A DNA stretch of 64,000 nt from Paenibacillus_E oryzisoli_A (GCF_050467285.1 NZ_JBCMUN010000009.1:558001-622000), one strand, 5' to 3'. Shown: positions 6,955 to 15,641, numbered from the stretch's first letter. Notes: generated by a model from the letters alone, not told the origin. Numbers and translations are program-made.

Positions 6955-8442
6955 TTATTTCGTATAAATGGCTTCGTTCCAACGCAGCTCGTTGCGGAAT
7001 TGTTGAACCGACGTGTTTTTGTTGATAACGGCCACTTCAATCCCCGCGAGCTCGGCGAAATCGATCAACTGCTCGGTGCTGACCTGGTATGAAAATACAG
7101 TGTGGTGCGCGCCCCCACCGTAAATCCACGCTTCTGCAGAATCGCGCAGCGACGGCTGCGGCTTCCAGAGTACGCGGGCGACCGGCAGCTTCGGCATCGC
7201 CTGCACCGGCTGAACGGCGTCCACTTCGTTGATCAGCAACCGGAAACGGTGCCCCATGTCGATCAGCGAAGCGTTAAGCGCTGCGCCGGAAGCGCCGTCG
7301 AAAACGAGACGTGCAGGATCGGCTTTGCCGCCGATACCAAGCGGATGGACTTCCACCGTCGGACGAGTCGCCGCAATCGTCGGGCAAATCTCCAGCATGT
7401 GCGCACCCAGCACGAGCTCTTCGCCCGGCGCCATATGGTACGTATAATCTTCCATGAACGACGTACCTTTGTTGCCCGCCATCACTTTCATGACACGCGT
7501 CAGCGCCGCCGTCTTCCAGTCGCCTTCCCCGCCGAAGCCGTAGCCCTGCGCCATCAAACGCTGTACGGCAAGTCCCGGAAGCTGCTTCAGCCCGTGCAGG
7601 TCTTCGAAGGTCGTCGTGAACGCACCGAAACCGCCTTCCTGCAAAAAGCCTTTCAGCCCCAGCTCGATTCTCGCCTGCTCGCGAATTGCATCGCGAACTG
7701 GGCCATCTGCACGTCCCGCTTCTGCTATCGTGTACAGCTCGCTGTATTCCTGCATCAAACGATCGACTTCCGCTTCCGAGATGTCGTTCACGCGCTGCAC
7801 GAGATCACCTACGCCGAAGCCGTTCACCGACCAGCCGAACTTGATCTGTGCCTCGACCTTATCGCCTTCCGTCACCGCTACATGGCGCATGTTGTCGCCA
7901 AAGCGCGCAACCTTCAAATTGCGGCTTTCCATGTAGCCCGCCGCCATGCGCATCCAACCGCCGATCCGTTCCAGCACAGCCGGGTCTTCCCAGTAGCCGA
8001 CAACAACCTTGCGAGCCACACCCATCCGCGTGCCGATGAAACCGTATTCACGATCGCCGTGCGCCGCCTGATTCAAGTTCATGAAGTCCATGTCGATCGT
8101 ATCCCATGGAATATCGCGATTGAACTGCGTGTGCAGGTGAAGCAGCGGTTTGCGGTACTCTGCGAGGCCTGCAATCCACATTTTGGCCGGAGAGAACGTA
8201 TGCATCCACGTAATGACTCCTGCGCAGCTGTCGTCCGAAGTGGCATCGAGCAGCAGTCTGCGGATGCTGTCCGGCGTCGTCAGAACGTCTTTAAAGACAA
8301 TTGGATACGGAATTGCCTCGGATTGCGCAATACCGGTTGTGATTTGCTTGGAGTGATCTTCAACCTGCAGCAGTGTCTCTGGTCCGTACAAGTGCTGAGA
8401 GCCGGTAACGAACCAAAACTGTTTATTTTCAAATGAATGCAT
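6955..8442 (-). CDS. araA: L-arabinose isomerase
   Basis: The 495-residue protein is collinear with AraA: it begins FWFVTGSQHLYG, carries GVITWMHTFSPAKMWI, the EGDWKTAALTR segment with catalytic glutamate, and YTYHMAPG and MLEICPTIA near the active-site metal. AraA is a cytosolic Mn-dependent enzyme that turns L-arabinose into L-ribulose. Length is normal. AAAGGAGG lies 9 bases before the ATG. A perfect AraR palindrome sits in its promoter spacer. araB and araD are not in the window. Confidence 0.97.
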   Translation of the reverse strand: MHSFENKQFWFVTGSQHLYGPETLLQVEDHSKQITTGIAQSEAIPYPIVFKDVLTTPDSIRRLLLDATSDDSCAGVITWMHTFSPAKMWIAGLAEYRKPLLHLHTQFNRDIPWDTIDMDFMNLNQAAHGDREYGFIGTRMGVARKVVVGYWEDPAVLERIGGWMRMAAGYMESRNLKVARFGDNMRHVAVTEGDKVEAQIKFGWSVNGFGVGDLVQRVNDISEAEVDRLMQEYSELYTIAEAGRADGPVRDAIREQARIELGLKGFLQEGGFGAFTTTFEDLHGLKQLPGLAVQRLMAQGYGFGGEGDWKTAALTRVMKVMAGNKGTSFMEDYTYHMAPGEELVLGAHMLEICPTIAATRPTVEVHPLGIGGKADPARLVFDGASGAALNASLIDMGHRFRLLINEVDAVQPVQAMPKLPVARVLWKPQPSLRDSAEAWIYGGGAHHTVFSYQVSTEQLIDFAELAGIEVAVINKNTSVQQFRNELRWNEAIYTK

Positions 8443-8481
8443 AGGAATTGCCTCCTTTTAAAAGTTCGAACTCATATCCTC

Positions 8482-8511
8482 AGTATAGCACTTGTACGTA
8501 CAAGTTGAAAA
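8482..8511 (-). promoter_or_regulatory. araA promoter with AraR operator
   Basis: ACTTGTACGTACAAGT (8490-8505) is a perfect 16-bp palindrome matching the AraR operator type. On the - strand it fills the spacer between TTTTCA (-35) and TATACT (-10), so repressor and polymerase would exclude each other. Confidence 0.8.
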
Positions 8512-8534
8512 GTGGGCAGGCAAAAAAAGAGGAG

Positions 8535-9635
8535 CTACGCGAATCGTCGCGTAGACTCCCTTACAATCAGCTCTGGCTTATACAGCTTGCCTTGCTTGGG
8601 CTGATCTCCTTTGGGCTGCTCAATCATCGAGATGAGCAGCTCCGCCGCCTCCCGGCCAAGCTCCGCTTTTGGGTGCGAGAGCGTCGTCAGCTTCACTTCC
8701 GTCGCTGTCGCCAGCGATGAGTCGTCGAAACCGACCATAGACACGTCGGCAGGCACCTGCAAGCCCAGCGAGCGGACAGCTTCCAACAGATGAACGGCGA
8801 GTTCATCGTTATAGCAGACAAACGCCGTCGGACAAGCCTGCTCCCGCTTCAGCATGTCCATTGCGGCAGCGAACGGCTTTTGCCACTTCTGCTCGGTCGT
8901 GTAGTGCACGACATTCTCCGGCAGCAGCGGAATTTCGTACTGCTGGTGCGCGCGTACGAAGCCTTTTAATCGATTCATCCCCTGCAAGTCATCGATCTTG
9001 AAAAAGCCCGCAATCTGCCGATGCCCCAGCTCAATTAAGTGCCGCGCTGCCAGAAAGCCGCCTTCCTCGTCATCGATCATCATGACCGGGCATTGCAGGC
9101 CGGAGTACCGCTCGTTGATCATCAAATACGGAATCTCCTGATAATCAAGCGACAAATAATAGCTCAGGTTCGGGTTGCCCTCCGCGCTTTTCGTCGGTTC
9201 GATAATAAGCCCGCTCAGCGGCTCACTGAGCATCATCTCCAGACTCTCCCGCTCCCTCGCTTTGTCGTTGTCCGTCGAGGACAGCAGCAGCCTGTAGCCT
9301 CTCTCTCTCAGCGCAGCTTCCGCCCCTCGCACAATATTCGGGAAAATATAGTCCGAAATGTACGTGGTGATAATGCCGATCGTCTGTACATCCCTGCCCT
9401 TTTCCGCCTGCTGCGGCGTTGACACGAACGTCCCCTTGCCCTGCATGCGGTATAGCCAGCCGTCTTTTTCCAGCTCGCCGAACGTCTGCCGGACCGTTTG
9501 CCGGCTCATCATATACTGCTCGGCAATCTCATTCTCCGACGGCATCTGGTCGCCTGGCTTCAGTTTGCCGTTTTGCAGCCACGTCAAAATTTCCTGCTTC
9601 AGCTGTATGTATTTCGGTAATTGCTTTTCTGACAT
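8535..9635 (-). CDS. araR: Arabinose operon repressor, GntR-LacI chimera
   Basis: The 366-residue product has an N-terminal GntR winged helix (KYIQLKQEILTWLQ, then QMPSENEIAEQYMMSRQTVRQTFGELE) and a LacI-type periplasmic-binding-like domain from residue ~80 (IGIITTYISDYIFPNIVRG). This fusion is diagnostic of AraR, which releases DNA on binding L-arabinose. The start at 9635 follows TTGGAGG; the frame extends 16 codons further without a site. It reads in the same direction as araA, and each gene has an AraR palindrome at its own promoter. Confidence 0.93.
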   Translation of the reverse strand: MSEKQLPKYIQLKQEILTWLQNGKLKPGDQMPSENEIAEQYMMSRQTVRQTFGELEKDGWLYRMQGKGTFVSTPQQAEKGRDVQTIGIITTYISDYIFPNIVRGAEAALRERGYRLLLSSTDNDKARERESLEMMLSEPLSGLIIEPTKSAEGNPNLSYYLSLDYQEIPYLMINERYSGLQCPVMMIDDEEGGFLAARHLIELGHRQIAGFFKIDDLQGMNRLKGFVRAHQQYEIPLLPENVVHYTTEQKWQKPFAAAMDMLKREQACPTAFVCYNDELAVHLLEAVRSLGLQVPADVSMVGFDDSSLATATEVKLTTLSHPKAELGREAAELLISMIEQPKGDQPKQGKLYKPELIVRESTRRFA

Positions 9636-9670
9636 GCGGTTCCTCCAAGCCTTGATGGTGAACGTATTAT

Positions 9671-9698
9671 ACCATTCCTCCAACTTGTATGTACATAT
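9671..9698 (-). promoter_or_regulatory. araR promoter with AraR operator
   Basis: ACTTGTATGTACATAT (9683-9698) matches the araA palindrome at 13 of 16 positions. On the - strand TGTACA, inside the operator, is a plausible -35 set 18 bases before TATAAT. This predicts autoregulation. Confidence 0.7.
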
Positions 9699-9792
9699 GA
9701 ACGAGTTTAGAAAATTTTAAGAGATCGATTAGCTTGTGTTAAACTCTGCCTGTTAAGCTAGGGCTAATCTATGAACCAAGGAGCGAATCACA

Positions 9793-10296
9793 ATGCCAAC
9801 TCTCTCGATGAAGTCGAAAAAATGGCTGCTCAGCCTCCACATTCTATTTTCTGCTATTTTGCTCGGAACCAGTGTCGTCTTTCTTATTCTGAGTATTACA
9901 GCCGCTGCTTCCAATGACGCCGGACTGGTGCTTGCCTGCTATCGCAGCATGCACGTCCTTTCGGATACTTCCATCCGAGCCTCGACAATCGGCACCACAG
10001 TCACTGGCATTCTGCTTTCCGTCTGGACGCACTGGGGACTTTTCAAACACCGCTGGATTATCGCCAAAGAAGTGCTCACCCTGCTCGTCATCCTGATCGG
10101 CCCATTCGGCATGTACCTATGGACGTTACGCGGCATCGAACTTCTTCAGGATACAGGGATTGGCGGCGCGACGCAAGGCGCTTATGTGTCGAACAGCCTG
10201 ATGTTCTTCGCAGGTATCGGTATACAGATTATCGCGTTGGTCGCGATGTTCCTGCTGTCGGTGTTCAAGCCGGGCGGGAAAAGGGGCCGAGCGTGA
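9793..10296 (+). CDS. Four-helix membrane protein, DUF2269-like
   Basis: A 167-residue integral membrane protein with helices at about residues 10-35, 60-80, 90-110 and 135-158 and a short basic C-terminus. The pattern LLSLHILFSAILLGTSVVF and a WTHWGLFKHRWIIAKEVLT loop resemble DUF2269-type proteins. It has the same general layout as the protein at 4618-5064, although direct similarity is low. AAGGAGCG precedes the ATG. It is transcribed away from araR and looks monocistronic. The function is unknown. Confidence 0.6.
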   Translation: MPTLSMKSKKWLLSLHILFSAILLGTSVVFLILSITAAASNDAGLVLACYRSMHVLSDTSIRASTIGTTVTGILLSVWTHWGLFKHRWIIAKEVLTLLVILIGPFGMYLWTLRGIELLQDTGIGGATQGAYVSNSLMFFAGIGIQIIALVAMFLLSVFKPGGKRGRA

Positions 10297-11093
10297 GGAG
10301 AGGACGGAAAAGACGGTGAGCGAGACAGCTTAGTTAAATCTGCTGTGCCGTGTGGCATGAGGATGCTTGTGCAGCTCTTGCCCGGCGGCAGGTGCTCTCG
10401 TCTAGCGTATCACTGTGTACGTTGTGTCATAGCCCTACCTACCCTAGTTGGTGATGGGGGGATTCTGTGGTAAGTGCATGTTACGGAAGCAGGATATCGG
10501 CAGAACGCTGATTCTGTGACATCTGCAAGTTTGCGGAAGCGGAATATCGGCAGAACGACGATTCTGTGGTATCTGCAAGTTTGCGGAAGCGGAATATCGG
10601 CAGAACGCTGATTCTGTGGTATCTGCAAGTTTCGGAAGTGGAATATCGACAGAACGCTGATTCTGTGGTATCTGCAAGTCGTTTGCGCCAATTCATACTT
10701 TTTACCCGGGTGGCTGAGCTATAGAGAATGAGTAAGAATGCCTCCAACTTCCACACAGTTTACGCTGACTGGCTAGTTCTTCCCATGTCCGCTCTGCTTT
10801 GCGGAACGATACGCCGCTATTTCAGTATATTTCACCGATTTTAGTGAGGAAGCGGAGCGAGGAAACCTTATTTGGCACTGAATCGGCCATTTCACTCAAA
10901 ATCGAAGCAAATAGCGACCTCTCGCTCCCTTCGCTCACCCAAACTAGCCGAATCCGTGCAAATAGCAGCACGAGGTTCCGCTATTTTCTGCACACCGCCG
11001 CCTCATCCAATGCTCCAGTCCCCCACAGCGCTCTGGACGCTACAACAACCGGGAATGGGCTTTGTGCATCAGCCGAGAAAGTGGAGAGGACTT
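10297..11093. other. Gene-free intergenic stretch
   Basis: About 800 bases with no credible gene. It contains the tandem array at 10461-10680. From about 10800 to 11000 there is low-complexity material with recurring AAATAGC and CGCTATTT pieces. Several frames on the - strand stay open only because the tandem repeat has no stops. Confidence 0.6.
10461..10680. repeat. Tandem array of a 49-50 bp unit, about 4.4 copies
   Basis: Units start at 10461, 10510, 10560, 10610 and 10659 (last partial), each beginning GATTCTGTG and ending GCAGAACGCT or a close variant. The junction of each pair forms the small hairpin CAGAA-CGCTGA-TTCTG. The period is not a multiple of three, so this is not a protein repeat. 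Confidence 0.85.
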
Positions 11094-11128
11094 AAAAAAA
11101 GCGAGTCGCCCACAAGGCGACCCGCTCG
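11094..11128 (-). terminator. Terminator of the hrpB operon
   Basis: On the - strand, GAGCGGGTCGCC pairs with GGCGACTCGC around a 5-base loop, followed by seven T. It lies just past the stop of the last gene. Confidence 0.85.
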
Positions 11129-11145
11129 ATTTCATCTGCCGCAGC

Positions 11146-11412
11146 TTACTTCGCTGCCAAAGCCCCTCTCGCCGCTTCGATCAGTTGATCGAAAATCTCA
11201 TCGTCCTCCAGCAGCTCCTCAACGGCTTCAATATCCTCTTCCTTACCGGACTCGTTCAAAAAATTCAGAGCATAGCTCCAGTCATTCTTCCCCTTTGGGT
11301 CTTGGAGCGTGATTTCGTACGGATGCTCGTGCCCTTTCACCGTAAACGCCACATGCCCAAGATAGCCGTCTTCTTTGCTATGTTCCATCGTTGCTTTCAT
11401 AATATCCAGCAT
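11146..11412 (-). CDS. Small acidic protein, unknown
   Basis: The 88-residue product (MLDIMKATMEHSKEDGYL start) has a beta-rich first half with HPYEITLQDPKGKNDWSY and a strongly acidic helical second half (EEDIEAVEELLEDDEIFDQL). I do not recognise the family. The start at 11412 follows GAGG and lies inside the end of the hydrolase gene, so the two overlap by 35 bases in different frames and are probably translationally coupled. It is the last gene of the hrpB transcript. Confidence 0.65.
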   Translation of the reverse strand: MLDIMKATMEHSKEDGYLGHVAFTVKGHEHPYEITLQDPKGKNDWSYALNFLNESGKEEDIEAVEELLEDDEIFDQLIEAARGALAAK

Positions 11413-12124
11413 GAATTGTTGCCTCCTCGCGAGTTTGCAGCCACCGCCAAATGACATCGATGACTGCTTGTAAATTCGTTATTTCCTGCCATCTATAAGG
11501 AGCGCCGCTCCGAAAATAATCCGGATGCCCGCCGATCAGCGGCAGGGATATGCGATGAACCGGCGCATGCTTTGTTCGGTGCCAACCCAACGTAAACCAT
11601 TTGCGCCAGCTTAATCCGCCCCAGGTGCCAAAACGCGGGATCACGTCGCGCCGCCTCGTCTCCGGATGCACGCCCTCGATATTCAGCACCACATCCTGCA
11701 GTGCCGCCGGGACCGCGCATCGCGGTGATCCGATCTGGATGACGCCGGCAATCGTGCGCCCCTCCCCCCGCAGCAACTGCGCCGATATCAAAGCCGCCAC
11801 GGCACCGGCGCTGTGCCCAATGAGCAGGAGGCGTTCGTCTGCTGCAGCGTCCTGCCGAATCAGTCGCGCCATGTCGATGCCGCCAAACTTCGTTGGCCGC
11901 CTGTGCGTATGAAGCCACATGTCGCTCGCGATTTCGAAAAGCTGATTCCGCTTCGATCGATGCCAGTCGCCATACGGAAAATGGATGACGGCACGCGCGG
12001 AGATCCCCTCCTGCACCAATCGCGCAACCAGCTTATCCGCGAACTCGTCCAGAAAATTGGGCGCTGTCGCAAAGCCGGCCGTCACATAAACCGCCATCGC
12101 GGGCTTCTCTGTCTGATGGGTCAT
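11378..12124 (-). CDS. Alpha/beta-hydrolase family protein
   Basis: A 248-residue soluble protein with the nucleophile elbow LLIGHSAGAVAAL (GxSxG, serine near residue 102) and an N-terminal strand AVYVTAGFA. A later GGHPDYF supplies a likely catalytic histidine. The substrate cannot be named; thioesterase or lipase-like chemistry is possible. It begins 27 bases after the hrpB stop and overlaps the small gene that follows, so it is part of that operon. A start at the internal ATG (residue 10) is possible but lacks a ribosome binding site. Confidence 0.75.
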   Translation of the reverse strand: MTHQTEKPAMAVYVTAGFATAPNFLDEFADKLVARLVQEGISARAVIHFPYGDWHRSKRNQLFEIASDMWLHTHRRPTKFGGIDMARLIRQDAAADERLLLIGHSAGAVAALISAQLLRGEGRTIAGVIQIGSPRCAVPAALQDVVLNIEGVHPETRRRDVIPRFGTWGGLSWRKWFTLGWHRTKHAPVHRISLPLIGGHPDYFRSGAPYRWQEITNLQAVIDVIWRWLQTREEATIHAGYYESNDGT

Positions 12125-12151
12125 CGCTCGCTCAGCTTCCTTCCTTGCCGG

Positions 12152-14647
12152 CTACGTGCGCGGCTTCGCCCGATTCGTCGGCATTGCCGCCATCGGGTCG
12201 TCCGGCCAGTAATGTTTGGGGTAACGGCCTTTGAGGTCTTTTTTCACTTCGAAATAGGCATCCCGCCAAAAGCTTGCCAAATCCCTCGTCACCTGAACAG
12301 GCCGCTGCGCAGGCGACAGCAGGTGGATTGTGATCGGCACCCGCCCTTTCGCAATCCTCGGGGTATCCGTCAAACCGAACATTTCCTGCAGCCGCACGGA
12401 CAACTTTGGCGACTCTAGGTCACTGTAGTCGACGGGGATGCGAGAACCGCTCGGCACGGTGATATGCGTAGGCGCCCATTCGTCAAGGGAGCGCCGCTGC
12501 TCCCATGTTAGCATTTCTTCTAATAGGCTTGTCAAGTTGATGCGTTCCAAGCCGCCTTTGGATTTCACGCCGTACAGATGCGGCCCTGCCCACGTCTCGA
12601 GCGTAGCCAGCAGAGACTCCTCGCGCATATCCGGCCAGTCCTCCACGAAGCGATGTAAAAAGAGGCATCGCTGCTGATACTGTCTGGCCTGCCGCGTCCA
12701 CGGCAGGATATCCAGCGACTCCGCCCGAATGCCGCTCAACAGCGCCTCCAGCACACGCTCCGGGTCTGGATTCGCCAGCACCGTCTCTTTCAGCGTCAAA
12801 GCGCCGAACTGCCAACGCTCCCTGGCTTTGACCGCTCCGCCTGCCGCGTCCCACTGCATGAGCTTCTCCTTGCGGATGCGTCCCTCAAAAGCCGCATACA
12901 ATGCCCCCTCTTCCAGCGGCGCCGCCAAATAAATGCGGCTGTCCACGCCGCTGTCCTCGAGCTCGGCCGCAACCAGATACCGCTCGTTCGAGAGCGATTG
13001 CAGCTCCGGCAGCTCAGCGCCGCGCCCGCCGCTGAGCAAAAAACGCCCCGTCGATCGCCGCTGTGCGACGCGGTCGGGGTACGCGAAGGCGAGCAGCAAG
13101 CCGCTCGCCGCCGGGTCCGCGCCGCTCGGCTTCACGCCGAGCGACCGCATCAACTCGCCCGCTTCCGCCGCCATGCGGCGGCACACGCGGGCGTCGACAC
13201 CCTCGCGCTGCTCGCCTGCGGCAGCGCGTCGGATCAGTTCGATGCGGCTGCGCACATCCGCATCCTTTGCTGCGGCGCGCAGGGCATCGCGCTCGCTCAG
13301 CATCACCGCGAGCTCGCACGCCAGCGCGCCGAGCTCGAGCGGAATGGCTTGCAGCACCATGTGCGCAAGCCGGGGGTGCAGGGGCAGCACAGCGAGGCGC
13401 CCCCCATGCGGCGTCAAGCCGCCGCTCTCGTTCAGCGCGCCGAGCTGAACGAGCAGATCCCGCGCCTGGAGGTACGCAGCCTCCGGCGGAGGGTCCAGCC
13501 AGACCAGCGCAGCAGGGTCAGGTTCGCCCCAGGCGGCGAGCTCCAGAGCCAGCGGAGCGAGATCCGCCTCGCGGATCTCGGGCACCGAGCTTGGCGGGAG
13601 CTGCCGGTGCTCGGGCTCGGTCCACAGGCGGTAGCACACGCCTGGACCGAGCCGGCCCGCCCGGCCTCTGCGCTGATCCGCAGAGGCGACCGACACCGGC
13701 ACCGTCTCCAGACGGGTCATGCCGGTGCGGGGCGAGAAGCGCGGCACACGCATGAGCCCGCTGTCGATCACCACCGTGACGCCCTCCACGGTGAGGCTTG
13801 TCTCGGCGATGGAGGTCGCCAGCACGACCTTCCGGTGGCCTGGCGTGCGCACAGGCGCCAAAGCACGGTCCTGCGCCTCCTGCGGCAAATTCCCGTAGAG
13901 CGACGCAATCTCCACCTCCCGGCCAAGCTGAAGCGCAGCGAGGCCGCTCGCCGTACGATGGATCTCCGCCGTACCGGGAAGGAATACCAGCACGCTGCCC
14001 TCATGCGCCCTGAGCGCCTGCGCGACCGCCGCCACAACGGCCTTCTCAATCGGCCCTGTGATCGGCTTCGGCGCATAATGCGTCTCGACCGGATACGTGC
14101 GGCCTTCGCTTTCCAGAATCGGCGCGCCGTCCAGCAGCGCGGACACCGCCTCGGCTTCCATCGTCGCTGACATGATGAGCAGCCTTAGATCGTCGCGAAG
14201 CACCGTCTGAATTTGACGGCACAGCGCCAGTCCAAGATCGGCGTGCAGGCTGCGCTCATGGAATTCGTCAAAAATAACGATCCCGACGCCCTCCAACGCC
14301 GGATCGTTCTGCAGCATCCGGGTGAGGACGCCTTCCGTGATCACTTCAATCCGCGTGGCGGAGCTGACACGCGTATCCCCTTTGACCCGATAGCCGACGG
14401 TCTCGCCGACGGATTCCCCAAGCTGTTGTGCCATAAATCGCGCTGCCGCCCGAGCCGCCAACCTTCGCGGTTCCAGCATGATGATTTTGCGGCCCTGCAG
14501 CCATTCCGCCCGCAGCAGGGCCAGCGGCACGCGGGTCGTTTTCCCCGCGCCTGGTTGGGCCACGACTAGCGCGCACGCGCTTTGGTCGAGCGTTTCAAGC
14601 AGGGGCGTCAGGATCGCGTCAATCGGTAAAACCGGCACCGTGATCAC
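12152..14647 (-). CDS. hrpB: ATP-dependent RNA helicase HrpB
   Basis: The 831-residue protein is a full-length DEAH-box helicase of the HrpB type: Walker A QPGAGKTTRVPLALL near residue 35, Walker B FDEFHERSLHADL (DEFH variant), motif III SAT, then motif VI QRRGRAGRLGPGVCYRLW, followed by the HA2 and HrpB C-terminal domains with the GRYPKHYWPDDP end. HrpB is thought to remodel RNA-protein complexes, but its partner in Firmicutes is undefined. GC is locally higher (13.0-13.9 kb). It heads a three-gene operon. Confidence 0.95.
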   Translation of the reverse strand: MITVPVLPIDAILTPLLETLDQSACALVVAQPGAGKTTRVPLALLRAEWLQGRKIIMLEPRRLAARAAARFMAQQLGESVGETVGYRVKGDTRVSSATRIEVITEGVLTRMLQNDPALEGVGIVIFDEFHERSLHADLGLALCRQIQTVLRDDLRLLIMSATMEAEAVSALLDGAPILESEGRTYPVETHYAPKPITGPIEKAVVAAVAQALRAHEGSVLVFLPGTAEIHRTASGLAALQLGREVEIASLYGNLPQEAQDRALAPVRTPGHRKVVLATSIAETSLTVEGVTVVIDSGLMRVPRFSPRTGMTRLETVPVSVASADQRRGRAGRLGPGVCYRLWTEPEHRQLPPSSVPEIREADLAPLALELAAWGEPDPAALVWLDPPPEAAYLQARDLLVQLGALNESGGLTPHGGRLAVLPLHPRLAHMVLQAIPLELGALACELAVMLSERDALRAAAKDADVRSRIELIRRAAAGEQREGVDARVCRRMAAEAGELMRSLGVKPSGADPAASGLLLAFAYPDRVAQRRSTGRFLLSGGRGAELPELQSLSNERYLVAAELEDSGVDSRIYLAAPLEEGALYAAFEGRIRKEKLMQWDAAGGAVKARERWQFGALTLKETVLANPDPERVLEALLSGIRAESLDILPWTRQARQYQQRCLFLHRFVEDWPDMREESLLATLETWAGPHLYGVKSKGGLERINLTSLLEEMLTWEQRRSLDEWAPTHITVPSGSRIPVDYSDLESPKLSVRLQEMFGLTDTPRIAKGRVPITIHLLSPAQRPVQVTRDLASFWRDAYFEVKKDLKGRYPKHYWPDDPMAAMPTNRAKPRT

Positions 14648-14770
14648 CCCGCCTTTTAGTTAATACCATTAATGATTCATGTTGATAATTAAAAATCACA
14701 GTTTCTTCATTCCTTTTCCCTTGACTAGCCTGTTCCTTCTCTTTCCAATCGTGTATACTATTAAGAGGTT

Positions 14771-14938
14771 GTTCAGAAAGTCGTCTTTTGATCACGATGT
14801 AATCCATGAAGCGGACTCGACTTCGAATCTTGCGTTCACCTTCGAAGTGCGGTGCTCATGTAGGTTTTGCCTACACTCCGCTCCTCCTTCTTCAGCTTCT
14901 CGCAATCTTCTCGGTGCTGAAAACCCGACTTTTTGAAC
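14771..14938. mobile_element. MITE-like inverted-repeat element, 168 bp
   Basis: The ends GTTCAGAAAGTC (14771-14782) and GACTTTTTGAAC (14927-14938) are inverted repeats with one mismatch. The interior has no gene but has internal palindromes such as TGTAGG-TTTTG-CCTACA. It sits between a TATACT box and the DUF2533 gene. I recall similar intergenic sequences in other Paenibacillus-type genomes; this is memory, not a search. Confidence 0.55.
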
Positions 14939-14983
14939 TCGCACTACAGTGTGAATCTGCCTATTTAAAGGAGAACTTTCTAC

Positions 14984-15238
14984 ATGAATGTACATGAAGC
15001 TATATCCCAACATTCAAAAAAGCAGCACCAGCACCTGGTCCGTTTTGCCGAGCTGGATGCCAAGCGTGAGCAGGCCATTGAAGCTGCAGTCGATCTGTGC
15101 AGACGCGGACTTCCTTTTTCCGTGGGCGCCATCAATCAGGTAACGGCTCAGATTATCGCACACGCCAAAGAAGGCATTTCTCCTCTTCGTTCCTATGTAA
15201 CCGAGGAAATGGTCCGTAATTACGTGAAAAAAGGGTAA
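14984..15238 (+). CDS. DUF2533 family protein (YpbS-like)
   Basis: The 84-residue product begins MNVHEAISQHSKKQHQHLV, the hallmark of the DUF2533 family (PF10752), known from Bacillus YpbS and not characterised. It is a soluble helical protein with a conserved LPFSVGAINQVT centre. AAAGGAG precedes the ATG by about 10 bases. The leader upstream is occupied by an inverted-repeat element. It is followed after 15 bases by a short membrane protein gene, most likely in the same transcript. Confidence 0.85.
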   Translation: MNVHEAISQHSKKQHQHLVRFAELDAKREQAIEAAVDLCRRGLPFSVGAINQVTAQIIAHAKEGISPLRSYVTEEMVRNYVKKG

Positions 15239-15253
15239 GGAGATACATAATTT

Positions 15254-15418
15254 ATGGGCGTATTAACCTTTATTTCGATGCTGCTGATGGGTTCGGCTTT
15301 CAGCGCCGGCTTCCTGCTGTTGTTCAAGCGTAAAATTACGTTTGGCATTCTATGCATCGCGCTTTCTATCGTTTGCTACGTAGCCTATGTCTACATCGCA
15401 AATGCCTACTTTGTCTAG
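15254..15418 (+). CDS. Two-helix small membrane protein
   Basis: A 54-residue protein starting MGVLTFISMLLMGSAFSAG, with helices at about residues 3-24 and 30-52 separated by KRKITF. TAAGGAG lies about 11 bases before the ATG. Its position 15 bases after the DUF2533 stop and before a strong terminator supports it as real. It resembles the size and layout of DUF2759-type peptides, but I cannot confirm a family. Confidence 0.7.
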   Translation: MGVLTFISMLLMGSAFSAGFLLLFKRKITFGILCIALSIVCYVAYVYIANAYFV

Positions 15419-15431
15419 TGTGACCCGCAGG

Positions 15432-15467
15432 AAGAACCGTTCAGTCTGGCTGAACCGGTTCTTTTTT
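15432..15467 (+). terminator. Terminator of the DUF2533 operon
   Basis: AAGAACCGTTCAG pairs with CTGAACCGGTTCTT (one bulge) around a 5-base loop, followed by six T. Confidence 0.9.
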
Positions 15468-15478
15468 CGTATCCGCCC

Positions 15479-15641
15479 AGGGCGTGTCTGAAAACCCGCT
15501 CAGGGGCATCTTTCACCACCTTTTCGCCCCCTGCTGCGTCACTTTCGCTTGACGTACCCCCGGTACGCCTTCACAAAAGTTCCTTGCATGGAACGAAAAT
15601 TCGGCAAAATCTGCGGCCCTCTGAGCATTCAGACTCGCCCT
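15479..15641. mobile_element. MITE-like inverted-repeat element, 163 bp
   Basis: The left end AGGGCGTGTCTGAAAACCC continues to GCTCA, and the right end reads, inverted, AGGGCGAGTCTGAATGCTCA. The element has no gene and abuts the stop codon of the Nudix gene (15640-15642), so it may supply that gene's 3' end. The termini differ from the 14771-14938 element, so it is a second family. Confidence 0.55.

Noticed and set aside
7102..8436. 444-codon + strand open frame
   Set aside because: It lies exactly opposite araA, is rich in Arg/His/Gln as expected for an antisense shadow, and has no recognisable domain.
10461..10680. Possible CRISPR array
   Set aside because: Copies are contiguous over the whole unit; there are no unique spacers and no cas genes.
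10410..10756. Three overlapping - strand open frames with repetitive peptides
   Set aside because: They are open only because the 49-50 bp tandem unit lacks stop codons; the period shifts frame at each copy, there are no ribosome binding sites, and the peptides are mutual frame-shifts.
12998..14170. Long + strand open frames opposite hrpB
   Set aside because: High GC reduces stop codons on the opposite strand; the predicted peptides are Arg/Ala-rich and hrpB is unambiguous.
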